DNA of 55,525 nt from Roseomonas sp. 18066 (GCF_902706185.1 NZ_CACSJM010000020.1:1-55525); one strand, 5' to 3'. Positions 25,756-35,466 are shown, numbered from the stretch's first letter. The notes: generated by a model not told the origin, from the sequence alone. Numbers and translations: made by a program.

Positions 25756-27329
25756 ACCGCCGCGGCTTGCTCGCGCTGGGCTGCACCACCGCCTTGGCGC
25801 GCCCTGCCCTGGCACAGGCTTCTCGCGCCCGGACGCTGCGCGTCGTCCCGCAGGCCGACCTCGCCAATCTCGATCCGATCTGGACGACGGCGGCGGTCAC
25901 CCTGAACCACGGCTACGCCATCTTCGACACGCTCTACGCGCTCGACGACAAGCTGCAGCCGCGACCGCAGATGGCCGCCGGGCACGACGTCTCCGAGGAT
26001 CGCCGCGTCTGGACCATCCGCCTGCGGCCGGGCCTGAAGTTCCATGACGGCGAGCCGGTACGGTCGCGCGACTGCATCGCCAGCCTGCTGCGCTGGGGCA
26101 AGCGCGATGCCTATGGCCAGATGCTGGCGCGGGTGACGGAGAAGTGGGAGGCGCCTGACGACCTGACCATCCGCCTGACGCTGACGAAGCCCTTCCCGCT
26201 GCTGCTCGATGCCCTGGCGAAGCGGGCGAATTTTCCGCCCTTCATCATGCCGCAGCGGTTGGCGGTGACCGATGCGAGCATCCAGATCGCCGAGATGGTC
26301 GGCTCCGGCCCCTACCGCTTCCTCAAGGACGAGTGGTCGATCGGCAATCGCGCCGCCTATGCCCGATACGACGGCTATCTTCCGCGCGAGGAAGCCGCGA
26401 GCTTCATGGCCGGCGGCAAGCGCGCGAATTTCGACCGCGTCGAATGGCACACGGTGCCGGATGCCTCGACCGCCTCCGCCGCGCTGGTCCGCGGCGAGGT
26501 CGACTGGCTCGAGCAGACCATGCCGGATCTGAACGCCACCTTCGCGCGCAGCCGCGACGTCCGCCTGGAGCAGATCGACAATCATGGCCTGACCTCCTTC
26601 CTGCGCTTCAATTGCCAGGCCGCGCCGTTCAACAATGGGCGGCTCCGCCGGGCGATCCTCGGCGCCATCAACCAGGCCGACTACATGCAGGCGGTCACCG
26701 GCGACGCCATCCGCTGGCAGCGCTGCGCCTCGCTGTTCCCCTGCGGCATGCCCTTCTCGCGAGAGCTGGGCGGCAACCTGCTCAACACGCCGCGCGACCT
26801 GGCCAAGGTGCGGGAGGAGATCCGGGCGGCAGGCTATGCCGGGGAACGGGTCGTCATCATGAACCCGACCGATTTCCCCTCCATCGCGCCGCTGGGCTTC
26901 GTCACCGCCGATGTGCTGACGAAGATCGGCATGAACGTCGATCTCCAGTCCATGGATTGGGGAACGCTGGTGCAGCGCCGCGCCTCGAAGGCGCCCGTCG
27001 CGGCCGGCGGCTGGAGCATCTTCCACAGCTGGGCGGGGGCGACCACCATGATGAATCCCGGCCTGAACGACTATGTCCGCGGCCTCGGCGCCGGCGGCTA
27101 TTTCGGCTGGCACGAGAATGCCGCCATCGAAGGCCTCGTGGAGCGCTGGATCAACGCCGCCTCCGATGACGAGCGCCAGCAGCTGGTCGACGCCATCCAG
27201 ACGGAGGCCTGGGCCGCGCCGCCGACCATCATGCTGGGGCAGTACTACCCGACCACCGCCCTGCGCAGCGACCTTTCGGGCCGCCTGCCCACCAGCATGC
27301 CGCTGCCCTGGAACATCCGGCGCGCCTAG
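25746..27329 (+). CDS. Family-5 ABC substrate-binding protein with Tat-like signal
   Basis: The 527-residue protein begins MAMNRRGLLALGCTTALARP, a twin-arginine-like export signal. Family-5 features follow: LRVVPQADLANLDPIWTTAA, FDTLYALDDKLQPRPQMAAG, LRPGLKFHDGEPVRSRDCI, MVGSGPYRFLKDEW and LRRAILGAINQADYMQAV. It is of the DppA-like group that binds peptides or opines. Two starts are possible: ATG 25746, or ATG 25752 which overlaps the aldolase stop (ATGA). No permease or ATPase lies in this operon; the importer at 13752-18412 has its own binding protein but could in principle be shared. Confidence 0.9.
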   Translation: MAMNRRGLLALGCTTALARPALAQASRARTLRVVPQADLANLDPIWTTAAVTLNHGYAIFDTLYALDDKLQPRPQMAAGHDVSEDRRVWTIRLRPGLKFHDGEPVRSRDCIASLLRWGKRDAYGQMLARVTEKWEAPDDLTIRLTLTKPFPLLLDALAKRANFPPFIMPQRLAVTDASIQIAEMVGSGPYRFLKDEWSIGNRAAYARYDGYLPREEAASFMAGGKRANFDRVEWHTVPDASTASAALVRGEVDWLEQTMPDLNATFARSRDVRLEQIDNHGLTSFLRFNCQAAPFNNGRLRRAILGAINQADYMQAVTGDAIRWQRCASLFPCGMPFSRELGGNLLNTPRDLAKVREEIRAAGYAGERVVIMNPTDFPSIAPLGFVTADVLTKIGMNVDLQSMDWGTLVQRRASKAPVAAGGWSIFHSWAGATTMMNPGLNDYVRGLGAGGYFGWHENAAIEGLVERWINAASDDERQQLVDAIQTEAWAAPPTIMLGQYYPTTALRSDLSGRLPTSMPLPWNIRRA

Positions 27330-27375
27330 CACCGCCCCTGTTCCCGACAACAAGCTCGATCCCGGAGGTTTCGCC

Positions 27376-28971
27376 ATGGACGGCGCGCGACCCATCGTTT
27401 CCTCGCTCAACGGCATGGTGGCCGCGGCGCATCCCCTGGCGGCCCAGGCGGGCGCCGGGATCCTGTCGAAAGGCGGCAATGCCTTCGATGCGGCCGTCGC
27501 CACGGCAGCGGCGCTCAATGTCGTGGAGCCCGGCATGTCGGGGCTCGCCGGTCAGGGCGTCGCCGCCTGCTACGTGGCCGCCGAAGGGCGGGTGCGCATG
27601 CTGAACTTCGTCACGCACGTCCCGATGACCTTCCCGGAAGGTGTCTACCGGGTCCGGGAGGAGATGCGCCGCGGCGCCCACTCCCCCGGCGTTCCGGGCA
27701 ATCTGGCCGGTTGGTGCGCGCTGCTCAGGGCCCACGGCACCCGCTCGCTCGCCGAGGTCTTTGCCCCGGCCATCGCACTCGCCCATGACGGCTTCCCGCT
27801 CACGGAGCTCAATACCCGGCACCTGAACAAGGCCGTCGACGTTCTCCGCGATCTCCCGCTCTTCGATACCTGGAACGACAACTACACCGGTGGGGCTGGG
27901 CAGGTCGCCCTGCACCAGGTCAGCCGTCAGCACGCCCTTGGCAGCACGCTCGAGGCCATCGCGGCGCGAGGCCCCGACCATTTCTATCGCGGCGAGCTCG
28001 GAGAAAAGGTCGTCGGCCATCTCCGCAAGATGGGCGGCTTCATCACCATGGCCGACCTGGACAAGGTGCAGCCGAGCTGGAGCGATCCGCTCTCCACCGC
28101 CTATCGCGGCGTCACCATCCACACGCTGCCGCCGCCGAGCGAAGCCTTCCAGTTCATCCTGACGATGAAGATCCTGGAGGCCTTCGAAGTCGCAACCATG
28201 CAGCCGCAGGGGGTCGAGCATCTCGACCTGATGTGGCGGGCGATCCGCCTGGCCGCCGGGGAGCGCATCTACACCAACAAGCCCGGTCCGGAGCAGCTGG
28301 CGCGGCTGCTCGGCGACGCCAATCTCGACCGGCTGATCGCCCGGGTGAAATCGGCAGACCCCCTGGAAGGCCCGACCGAGCAATGGCTGCCGCGGCCACC
28401 GGACCCGAACCGGGAGAACACCACCTCCTTCTCCGTGGCCGACCGCGCGGGCAACATGGTCTGCGTGACCCAGAGCCTGGGCGACCTCTTCGGCTCTGGC
28501 GTCGTCGTGCCCGGGACGGGCATCTGCCTGAACGATTTCCTCTACTGGGCGGAGGCGGATCTTCGTGGCGGCAATCCGCTGCGCGCGGGCGAGAAGCTCG
28601 CCTTCCCGACCGCGCCGACGATCAGCACTGTCGGTGGCACGCCTGTCCTGGCCCTGGGAACGCCCGGCAGCTACGGCATCCTGCAGACGCAGCCGCAGGC
28701 GCTGGTGCAGCACCTCGATTTCGGCCTCGGGCTGCAGCAGGCCATCGAGGCGCCGCGCACCCGGCTATGGGATGGGCGCCTCGTCAATCCCGAGAACCGC
28801 ATCGATCCCGCGACCCTCGCCGAGCTCGGCCGCCGCGGCCATGTGATCGAGGACACGCCGCCCTGGACGATCCTGGTCGGGGGCATGCAGGCGATATCGC
28901 GGAACCCTGCCAGCGGCGTGATGGTTGGAGCCGCGGATCCGCGCCGGGAAGGCTATATCGCGACGGCCTGA
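27376..28971 (+). CDS. Gamma-glutamyltransferase-family Ntn hydrolase (second copy)
   Basis: The 531-residue protein is a paralogue of the 5757-7382 product: GNAFDAAVATAAALNVVEPG, MSGLAGQG, PGVPGNLAGWCALL. The processing site is at NRENTTSFSVADRAGN, followed by VTQSLGDLFGSGVVVPGTG and GTPGSYGILQTQ. The Thr-Thr pair gives the catalytic N-terminal threonine after self-cleavage. There is no signal peptide, so a cytoplasmic location is predicted. GGAGGT precedes ATG 27376. As last gene of the operon it could release glutamate or another amino acid from an imported gamma-glutamyl or amide substrate. Confidence 0.9.
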   Translation: MDGARPIVSSLNGMVAAAHPLAAQAGAGILSKGGNAFDAAVATAAALNVVEPGMSGLAGQGVAACYVAAEGRVRMLNFVTHVPMTFPEGVYRVREEMRRGAHSPGVPGNLAGWCALLRAHGTRSLAEVFAPAIALAHDGFPLTELNTRHLNKAVDVLRDLPLFDTWNDNYTGGAGQVALHQVSRQHALGSTLEAIAARGPDHFYRGELGEKVVGHLRKMGGFITMADLDKVQPSWSDPLSTAYRGVTIHTLPPPSEAFQFILTMKILEAFEVATMQPQGVEHLDLMWRAIRLAAGERIYTNKPGPEQLARLLGDANLDRLIARVKSADPLEGPTEQWLPRPPDPNRENTTSFSVADRAGNMVCVTQSLGDLFGSGVVVPGTGICLNDFLYWAEADLRGGNPLRAGEKLAFPTAPTISTVGGTPVLALGTPGSYGILQTQPQALVQHLDFGLGLQQAIEAPRTRLWDGRLVNPENRIDPATLAELGRRGHVIEDTPPWTILVGGMQAISRNPASGVMVGAADPRREGYIATA

Positions 28972-29337
28972 CGGCGGTCGTCGCACCTGTCAGCGCCCTG
29001 ATCCCTGCCAGCTGGCCCTCGTCGCCGTGGCCGAGGAGCACGGCCAAGCCAATTCAGTGACCTTCCCGGACGTCGCTCACCGGCAGGGCGTCGCTCGGGG
29101 CTAAAGGGAAGGTCAAGCGCCAGCTGTGGGATTTCACGAGGCCGTTCATCCGACGTGGCCATCAGGTATCCGTCGGCGGCGCTGTCGAGCACCGCACCAC
29201 TGGCCGGCGTGGCCCAAGCTGCCTTGCCTCCGTCGGAGGATAGCGACGGTCGCGACGTGACAAGCCAGTCCTGCCGAAGGCACGCGCAAATCGCCCTTGT
29301 GGGGGTACGATGTGCGCTTGTTTTGCAAAGGGGGAAG
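28972..29337. other. Intergenic region before tRNA-Ser
   Basis: These 366 bases hold no gene I can support. A short minus-strand string (PQLALDLPFSP at about 29100-29140) resembles the start of HdaA-type proteins but does not continue. The region lies downstream (3' side) of the tRNA gene and is the left flank of the housekeeping block. Confidence 0.35.
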
Positions 29338-29430
29338 TGGCGGAGGGGATGGGATTCGAACCCACGAAAGGGATTATCTCCCTTTAACGGTTTAGCAAAC
29401 CGCCGCCTTCGGCCACTCGGCCACCCCTCC
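29338..29430 (-). tRNA. tRNA-Ser (anticodon GCU)
   Basis: The gene folds as a class II tRNA. The acceptor GGAGGGG pairs with CCCCTCC, and the D-arm contains GAGTGG. The anticodon loop is TTGCTAA (anticodon GCT, reading AGC/AGU). A long variable arm has AAAGGGA pairing with TCCCTTT, and the T-arm is GTGGG-TTCGAAT-CCCAT. The CCA end is encoded (29338-29340). The 3' end points towards the accessory region on the left. Confidence 0.97.
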
Positions 29431-29574
29431 GCAGGGACTTGAAGTTACACGGCGTATGCGAAGCCGCTTCTAGCGTCCCGGCATGCCGCCGTCAAATCGT
29501 GCAGACGGTCTGGATGCAAAAAACCTGGGGATAGAACGGCAAAGGCCACGCCGCCCTTCCCCAGCCTGCAAAGG

Positions 29575-30204
29575 TTACCCCAGATGCGCCGCCATCCCCC
29601 GCGCCACCGCTGGCCGCGCCATCATCCGCGCATACCAGGCGGCGACTGCCGGGAACTCCGCCAGGTCGACCTTGTGCCGCGCATGCCGCCACGCCCAGCC
29701 CAGGATGGCGAAATCGGCGATGCTCGGCTCCCCTTCGGTCGCCACGAAGTCGCGGCCCGCCAGGCGCCGCTCCAGCACGCCGTAGAGCCGCAGCGTCTCG
29801 GCGCCATAGCGCTCCAGCCCATAGTCCCGCGCGGCCCCCTCGGGGCGGCCGAGGAAATGATGCACCTGGCCGGGCATGGGGCCGAAGCCGCCCATCTGCC
29901 ACATCAGCCATTCCCAGACGGCGATGCGGCCGCGCGGATCGGACGGCAGGAAGCGCCCGGTCTTCTCGGCCAGGTAGAGCAGGATGGCGCCGGATTCGAA
30001 GACGCTGACCGGCTTCCCATCCGGGCCTTCGTCATCGACGATCGCCGGGATGCGGTTGTTCGGGGAAATGGCCAGGAAATCGGGCTGGAACTGCTGGCCC
30101 TTGGTGATGTCGACGACCTCGACCTTGTAGGGCAGCCCCATCTCCTCCAGGGCCACGCTGATCTTGCGGCCGTTGGGGGTGTTCCAAGTGTGCAAGGTGA
30201 TCAT
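29575..30204 (-). CDS. Glutathione S-transferase (YfcG/GstB-like)
   Basis: The 209-residue protein has the thioredoxin-like N-domain MITLHTWNTPNGRKISVALE then GLPYKVEVVDI, with NRIPAIVDDEG and SVFESGAILLYLAEKTGRFL for glutathione binding. An all-helical C-domain follows (WEWLMWQMGGFGPMPGQVHH, GEPSIADFAILGWAWR). The TPNG motif near the N-terminus is that of Nu-class YfcG-type enzymes, which act on disulfides. ATG 30204 was chosen over the in-frame Met at 30246 because it begins the first strand. It stands alone between tRNA-Ser and gatB. Confidence 0.9.
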   Translation of the reverse strand: MITLHTWNTPNGRKISVALEEMGLPYKVEVVDITKGQQFQPDFLAISPNNRIPAIVDDEGPDGKPVSVFESGAILLYLAEKTGRFLPSDPRGRIAVWEWLMWQMGGFGPMPGQVHHFLGRPEGAARDYGLERYGAETLRLYGVLERRLAGRDFVATEGEPSIADFAILGWAWRHARHKVDLAEFPAVAAWYARMMARPAVARGMAAHLG

Positions 30205-30293
30205 GGCCTGGCGCTTCCTTTGCCGATGTTCTGAGCAGGGAAGCACGCGCCGGGGCCTGCGTCAGCCCCGGCGCCGTCACGGAAGCCGGGCGG

Positions 30294-31748
30294 TCAGCCC
30301 AGCTTGGTCTTCAGCAGCTCGTTCACCAGGGTCGGATTGCCCTTGCCCTGCATCGCCTTCATCGTCTGACCGACGAAGAAGCCGAACAGCTTGTCCTTGC
30401 CGCTGCGGTATTCTTCCACCTTGCCGGCATTGGCGGCCATCACCTGGTCGATCACCGCCTCGATCGCGCCGGTGTCGGTCACCTGCTTCAGCCCGCGCTC
30501 CTCGACCAGGATGCCCGGGGCCTTGCCGGTCTCGAACATCACCTCCAGCACCTCCTTGGCCAGCTTGCCGGAGAGGGTGCTGTCGGCGATCAGGTCGAGC
30601 AGCTCGCCCAGATGCGCGGCCGTCACCGGGCTTTCGCCGATGGAATGGCCGGTGCGGTTCAGGCCGGCGAAGAAGTCACCGGTCAGCCAGTTGGCCGCCA
30701 CCTTCGGGTCGCGGCCGCGCGCCACGGTCTCGTAGAAGGCGGCCGTCTCCTTCTCCAGCGTCAGCACATGCGCGTCGTAGGGCGTCAGACCGAAATCGCC
30801 GACATAGCGGGCGCGGCGGGCATCCGGCAGCTCCGGCAGGGCGGCCTTCAGCTGGTCGACCCAGGCCTGCTCGATCACCAGCGGCGGCAGGTCGGGGTCG
30901 GGGAAGTAGCGGTAGTCATGCGCATCTTCCTTCGAGCGCATCGACCGCGTCACGCCGCGGGTGGTGTCGAACAGGCGGGTCTCCTGCACCACCTCCTCGC
31001 CGGCCTCCCAGACCTCGATCTGACGCCGCGCCTCGGCCTCGACCGACTGCATGACGAAGCGGATCGAGTTGACGTTCTTCACCTCGCAGCGGGTGCGGAA
31101 CCCCTCCCCTGCCTTACGGACCGAGACATTGACGTCGGCCCGCAGCGACCCCTGCTCCATGTTGCCGTCGCAGGTGCCGAGGTAGCGCAGAATCTGGCGC
31201 AGCTTGGTCAGATAGGCGCCCGCCTCCTCCGGCGAGCGCAGGTCCGGCTCAGAGACGATTTCCATCAGCGCGACACCTGACCGGTTGAGGTCGATGTAGC
31301 TCTTGGTCGGGTGCTGGTCGTGCAGCGACTTGCCCGCATCCTGCTCCAGATGCAGCCGGGTGATGCCGATCAGCTTGGTGCTGCCATCGGCCAGCTGGAT
31401 CTCGATCTGGCCGGTGCCGATGATCGGGAAGGCGAACTGGCTGATCTGGTAGCCCTGCGGCAGGTCGGCATAGAAGTAGTTCTTGCGGTCGAAGCGCGAC
31501 CACAGGTTGACCTGGGCGTTCAGCCCGAGGCCGGTACGCACCGCCTGCGCCACGCATTCGCCGTTGATCACCGGCAGCATGCCGGGGAAGCCGGCATCGA
31601 TGAAGCTGACCTGGCTGTTCGGCTCGGCGCCGAAGGTCGTGGCGGCGCCGCTGAACAGCTTCGCCTCCGAGGTCACCTGGGCATGCACCTCGAGGCCGAT
31701 GACGACCTCCCAGGTGCCGGTGCTGCCTTCCAGGGTATAGCTGCTCAT
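30294..31748 (-). CDS. gatB: Asp-tRNA(Asn)/Glu-tRNA(Gln) amidotransferase subunit B
   Basis: The 484-residue GatB has [58 protein letters not shown], and the tail domain with [20 protein letters not shown]. It carries the kinase and tRNA-binding functions of the GatCAB complex that converts Glu-tRNA(Gln) and Asp-tRNA(Asn) to the amidated forms. The length is normal for the family. The start overlaps the gatA stop by 4 bp (31745-31748). It is the third gene of gatC-gatA-gatB. Confidence 0.98.
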   Translation of the reverse strand: MSSYTLEGSTGTWEVVIGLEVHAQVTSEAKLFSGAATTFGAEPNSQVSFIDAGFPGMLPVINGECVAQAVRTGLGLNAQVNLWSRFDRKNYFYADLPQGYQISQFAFPIIGTGQIEIQLADGSTKLIGITRLHLEQDAGKSLHDQHPTKSYIDLNRSGVALMEIVSEPDLRSPEEAGAYLTKLRQILRYLGTCDGNMEQGSLRADVNVSVRKAGEGFRTRCEVKNVNSIRFVMQSVEAEARRQIEVWEAGEEVVQETRLFDTTRGVTRSMRSKEDAHDYRYFPDPDLPPLVIEQAWVDQLKAALPELPDARRARYVGDFGLTPYDAHVLTLEKETAAFYETVARGRDPKVAANWLTGDFFAGLNRTGHSIGESPVTAAHLGELLDLIADSTLSGKLAKEVLEVMFETGKAPGILVEERGLKQVTDTGAIEAVIDQVMAANAGKVEEYRSGKDKLFGFFVGQTMKAMQGKGNPTLVNELLKTKLG

Positions 31749-33226
31749 GCCGCGGCCCTCACCGACGGGGTGGCGGTGAAGCCGGCGACGCGCTCGATGG
31801 CGCCGCCGACCGCGAAGACGGTCTCCTCGTCGAAGGGACGGCCGAGGATCTGCAGGCCGAGCGGCAGGCCCTTGGAGTCCAGCCCCGCCGGCACCGACAT
31901 GCCGGGGATGCCGGCCAGGTTGGCGGTGATGGTGAAGACGTCGTTCAGATACATGGCCACAGGGTCGTCCTGCGTCTCGTCCCGCCCAAAGGCGGCGGTG
32001 GGGGTCGCCGGGGTCAGGATGGCGTCGACCTGGCCCCAGGCCTGGTCGAAGTCGCGCTTGATCAGCGCCCGCACCTGCTGCGCCTTGACGTAATAGGCGT
32101 CGTAATAGCCGGCCGAGAGCACATAGGTGCCGATCAGGATGCGGCGCGTGACCTCGGGACCAAAGCCGGCGGCGCGGCTGCGCTCGTACAGGTCCTTCAG
32201 GTCGGCGCCTTCCTCGCGGATGCCGAAGCGCACGCCGTCATAGCGGGCGAGGTTCGAGGAGGCCTCGGCCGGCGCCACGATATAGTAGGTCGGCAGCGCG
32301 TATTTCGTGTGCGGCAGGCTGATGTCGACCAGGGTCGCGCCCTCGGCCTTCAGCCAGTCCATGCCCTGGCGCCACAGCGCGTCGATCTCGAGCGACAGGC
32401 CCTCGACCCGGTATTCGCGCGGGATGCCGATGCGCAGGCCCTTCACGCCCCGTGCCACCGCGGCGGCGAAATCCGGCACGGCGCGGTCGGCGCTGGTCGA
32501 ATCCTTCGGGTCGAACCCGGCCATGGAGCCGAGCAGGATGGCGCAATCCTCGACCGTGCGGGCCACCGGCCCGGCCTGGTCGAGGCTGGAGGCATAGGCG
32601 ACGATGCCGAAGCGCGAGCAGCGGCCATAGGTCGGCTTGATGCCCACCACGCCGCAGAAGGCCGCCGGCTGGCGGATCGAGCCGCCGGTGTCGGTGGCCG
32701 TGGCGCCCAGCGCCAGCCGCGCCGCGACCGCGGCCGCCGAGCCGCCGGAGGAGCCGCCGGGCACCAGCACGCTGTCGTCGCCCTGGCGCTTCCAGGGGTT
32801 CTCGACGCCGCCAAAGGCCGAGCTCTCATTCGAGGAGCCCATGGCGAATTCGTCGAGATTGGCCTTGCCCAGGAACACCGCCCCGTCGCGCAGCAGCTGC
32901 GACGTCACGGTGCTCTCATAGGGCGGCTTGAAGTCGCCGAGGATCTTGCTCGCCGCCGTCGTCCGGATGCCGGCGGTGCAGAACAGGTCCTTGATCGCCA
33001 GCGGGATGCCGGTCAGCGCCCGGCCCTCGCCCTTGGCCAGGGCGGCATCGGCGGCGGCGGCCTGAGCCAGGGCGGCCTCCGGCGTCACCGTGATATAGGC
33101 GTTCAGCCGCGGGTTCAGGGCGGCGACGGCGTCCAGATGCGCCGTCGTCAGCTCGGTCGCGCTGATCTCGCGTCTGGCCAGCGCCGCACGGGCGCCGGCA
33201 AGGGTATAGTCGGTGGGAGCGGTCAT
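31745..33226 (-). CDS. gatA: Asp-tRNA(Asn)/Glu-tRNA(Gln) amidotransferase subunit A
   Basis: The 493-residue amidase-signature enzyme has the full catalytic triad: Lys79 in [11 protein letters not shown], cis-Ser159 in [19 protein letters not shown], and nucleophile Ser183 in [14 protein letters not shown]. It releases ammonia from glutamine and passes it to GatB. The positions agree with those known for GatA. It starts 6 bases after the gatC stop and overlaps gatB, so the three subunits are made together. Confidence 0.98.
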   Translation of the reverse strand: MTAPTDYTLAGARAALARREISATELTTAHLDAVAALNPRLNAYITVTPEAALAQAAAADAALAKGEGRALTGIPLAIKDLFCTAGIRTTAASKILGDFKPPYESTVTSQLLRDGAVFLGKANLDEFAMGSSNESSAFGGVENPWKRQGDDSVLVPGGSSGGSAAAVAARLALGATATDTGGSIRQPAAFCGVVGIKPTYGRCSRFGIVAYASSLDQAGPVARTVEDCAILLGSMAGFDPKDSTSADRAVPDFAAAVARGVKGLRIGIPREYRVEGLSLEIDALWRQGMDWLKAEGATLVDISLPHTKYALPTYYIVAPAEASSNLARYDGVRFGIREEGADLKDLYERSRAAGFGPEVTRRILIGTYVLSAGYYDAYYVKAQQVRALIKRDFDQAWGQVDAILTPATPTAAFGRDETQDDPVAMYLNDVFTITANLAGIPGMSVPAGLDSKGLPLGLQILGRPFDEETVFAVGGAIERVAGFTATPSVRAAA

Positions 33227-33232
33227 CGCGGC

Positions 33233-33520
33233 TTATTCCACCACCTTGGGGACTGAGAAAAAGACATCCGCCCGGTCCGGCGCATTCGCCAGCACCTGCT
33301 GCTGGATGCCGCCATCGGTGACGCGGTCCTCGCGCAGGCGCAGCTTCTCGGCGCCGCCGCCGGCCATCGGCTCGACGCCTTGGGTATCGGCCGCCTGCAA
33401 CTGCTCGATCCAGCCCAGGATCCCGTTGAGTTCGGTCTCGAGGCGGGGCAGATCGGCTTCCTCCACCCTGAGGCGGGCGAGCGAGGCGACGCGCCGGACT
33501 GTGGCGGTGTCGAGCGACAT
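33233..33520 (-). CDS. gatC: Asp-tRNA(Asn)/Glu-tRNA(Gln) amidotransferase subunit C
   Basis: The 95-residue GatC starts MSLDTATVRRVASLARLRVE and has LNGILGWIEQLQAADTQGVE, then LREDRVTDGG, ANAPDRADVFFSVPKVVE. This small helical protein wraps around GatA and GatB. I chose ATG 33520, since the upstream in-frame Met codons lie in non-conserved sequence crossing the promoter region. It is the first gene of gatCAB and is divergent from ruvX. Confidence 0.97.
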   Translation of the reverse strand: MSLDTATVRRVASLARLRVEEADLPRLETELNGILGWIEQLQAADTQGVEPMAGGGAEKLRLREDRVTDGGIQQQVLANAPDRADVFFSVPKVVE

Positions 33521-33550
33521 TCTGTTTTTCTTCCGGAAGTGACAGGTCGG

Positions 33551-33564
33551 GTTTGCGCGCAAAC
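33551..33564. promoter_or_regulatory. 14-bp perfect palindrome between gatC and ruvX
   Basis: GTTTGCGCGCAAAC is an exact palindrome in the 67-bp gap between the divergent starts. A second, 10-bp palindrome CTTCCGGAAG lies at 33530-33539. Either could be an operator; no known consensus was recognised. Confidence 0.4.
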
Positions 33565-33587
33565 GGGGGCGGACCATAAACACCGGC

Positions 33588-34070
33588 ATGCCCATCATCA
33601 ACCTGAGCGAGCTTCGCGCCGCCCTTTCCCCCGGCCAGCGGCTGATCGGCCTGGATCCGGGGAAGAAGACCGTGGGCGTCGCCCTGTCCGATGTCCTGCT
33701 GATGCTGGCCAGCCCCTATCGCGGCCTGGCCCGCGCCAAGCTGGCCGCCAACGCCGCCGAGATCGCCGCGATCGCGACGCGGGAGGGGGCGGCGGGCCTG
33801 GTCGTCGGCCTGCCGCTCGGCCTCGACGGCAGCTTCGGCCCGGCCGCCCAGGCGGCCAAGGACTGGGCGATCGCCCTGTCGGCCGCGACCGGCCTGCCGG
33901 CGGCGCTGTGGGACGAGCGGCTGTCCTCGGCGGCCGTCAACCGCATGCTGATCGAGGAGGCCGACCTGACCCGCGCCAAGCGGGCCAAGGCGGTCGATGC
34001 AGCGGCGGCCGCCTATATGCTGCAGGCGGCGCTCGACGCCTCGGCGGGTGCGGCCTCATTGCCACGGTGA
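33588..34070 (+). CDS. ruvX: Holliday-junction resolvase-like RuvX (YqgF)
   Basis: The 160-residue RNase H-like protein has RLIGLDPGKKTVGVALSD (first catalytic Asp23), GAAGLVVGLPLGLDG, WDERLSSAAVNRMLIE and VDAAAAAYMLQAALD with the last acidic residue. YqgF proteins act in processing of pre-16S rRNA 5' ends and are often named RuvX. The length is typical. It is divergent from gatC. Confidence 0.95.
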   Translation: MPIINLSELRAALSPGQRLIGLDPGKKTVGVALSDVLLMLASPYRGLARAKLAANAAEIAAIATREGAAGLVVGLPLGLDGSFGPAAQAAKDWAIALSAATGLPAALWDERLSSAAVNRMLIEEADLTRAKRAKAVDAAAAAYMLQAALDASAGAASLPR

Positions 34071-34160
34071 CATCCGCCGTTCACGCTTCTGTCAACCTTA
34101 CCCTGGCGCAACCGCAACCGATCGGTCAGATTGCACCATCGCGGTAGCACAAGGTCCGGC

Positions 34161-35336
34161 ATGGCAGAGGATCGCCTGGCATCGCTGATCGGGGATATCT
34201 ACGCCTTGGCCACCGGCCCGGGGGGCGGGCGTGGCTGGCCCGGTATCATCGACGACGTCGCCGAGATGGTCGGCGCGCAGACGGCGGCGCTGCATCTGAG
34301 CGACCCGCGGCAGCAGCGCACCGCGGTGCTCGCCGCCCGCAACCTGCCGGCCGACGTCGCCGCCGACTACGAAACCCATTTCTTCAGCCGCGACCTTTTC
34401 CTTAGCCGGCAGGATTCGGCCCTGGCTGACCACACCCATCTCAGCCAGGAATATCTGAGCGAGGCGGAGGTCGAGAGCTCCGAATTCTACAACGACCTGC
34501 TGCGCCACCGCATGGGCAACGCCTTCTACGCCGCGCACAGCCGGGGCGAGATGGACGATAAGATGTTGGTGCTGGGCCTCGCCCGGCCACGCGAGATGGG
34601 CCCCTTCTCCGCCGACCAGTCCCGGCTGATCCGCCAGCTCTGGCCGCATCTGCTGCGCGCCATCCGGGTCGAGGACAGGCTGCGCAGCAGCCAGGCCGTG
34701 GCCGGCATCGGCTTTGCCGCGGTTGATGAGCTCGCCATCGGCCTGGCCATCCTCAAGCCCGACCGCAAGCCCCTGTTCATGAACCGGACGGCGCGGCGGA
34801 TGCTGCTCGACCGCGGCGGGCCGATGCTGCAATCCGCCGAGGGCCGGCTGCGCCTGCAGCAGCCCGGCGGCGACGCGCTGTTCGCCACCCTGCTGGCCCA
34901 GGCGACCACCAGCGCCGTGGCGCTGCGCAGCGGCGGCTCGATGCGCTGCGGCCGCGCCGACGGGCGGCTGGCGCTGGCCCTGATGATGATGCCCTTCCGG
35001 CCGGAGGCGGGCGGCGGCGTCCCGCTCGGCCTCGGCGACCTGCCGGTGCTCCCTGGGCCGCTGGCCCTGCTGATGGTCACCGACCCGAATGCCCGGCCCA
35101 ATCACCTGGCCGACCAGGTGATCGCCATGTTCGGGGTGACCCGTGCCGAGGCGGAGGTCGCCGCCAGCCTGGCCACCGGCCTCAGCGTCGAGGAGGTCGC
35201 GACCCAGCGCGGCGTGCGGCTGACCACGCTGCGCAGCCAGGTGCAATCGCTGCTGGCCAAGACCGGCACCAACCGGCAGGGGGAGCTGCTGCGGCTGCTG
35301 CTGTCCCTGCCCCGCCTCGCCGGGCCGGAGGCATGA
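34161..35336 (+). CDS. LuxR-type helix-turn-helix regulator with N-terminal sensor-like domain
   Basis: The 391-residue protein has a variable N-terminal domain (residues 1 to about 170, GAF/autoinducer-like), a PAS-like middle (GLAILKPDRKPLFMNRTARR) and a C-terminal LuxR-type helix-turn-helix (GVTRAEAEVAASLATGLSVE then RLTTLRSQVQSLLAKTGTNR). The DNA-binding domain is clear. The ligand is unknown, and no luxI-type synthase is nearby. The perfect palindrome ACCGATCGGT lies 35 bp upstream (34117-34126). Its neighbours ruvX and pyrB are housekeeping genes, so it gives no target hint. Confidence 0.85.
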   Translation: MAEDRLASLIGDIYALATGPGGGRGWPGIIDDVAEMVGAQTAALHLSDPRQQRTAVLAARNLPADVAADYETHFFSRDLFLSRQDSALADHTHLSQEYLSEAEVESSEFYNDLLRHRMGNAFYAAHSRGEMDDKMLVLGLARPREMGPFSADQSRLIRQLWPHLLRAIRVEDRLRSSQAVAGIGFAAVDELAIGLAILKPDRKPLFMNRTARRMLLDRGGPMLQSAEGRLRLQQPGGDALFATLLAQATTSAVALRSGGSMRCGRADGRLALALMMMPFRPEAGGGVPLGLGDLPVLPGPLALLMVTDPNARPNHLADQVIAMFGVTRAEAEVAASLATGLSVEEVATQRGVRLTTLRSQVQSLLAKTGTNRQGELLRLLLSLPRLAGPEA

Positions 35337-35466
35337 CGGCCGGCGCCCCGCGGGGCGCGGCGCAGCCTCGACCGGGCCGCATGCGTGACCGCCGCCCCGC
35401 ACCCCGCCCCTTCCTGCCGGGGCCGGGTCTGGCTATGGTCCCCCGCCTCTAGCCGGACTGGTCCTC

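Noticed and set aside
29060..29141. Short minus-strand string PQLALDLPFSP resembling the start of HdaA/DnaA-related proteins
   Set aside because: The similarity covers about 11 residues and does not continue, so it is too little to call even a relic.
29338..29430. tRNA-bordered mobile island with integrase
   Set aside because: No integrase gene or duplicated tRNA end was found in this window, so only the border observation is kept as a finding.
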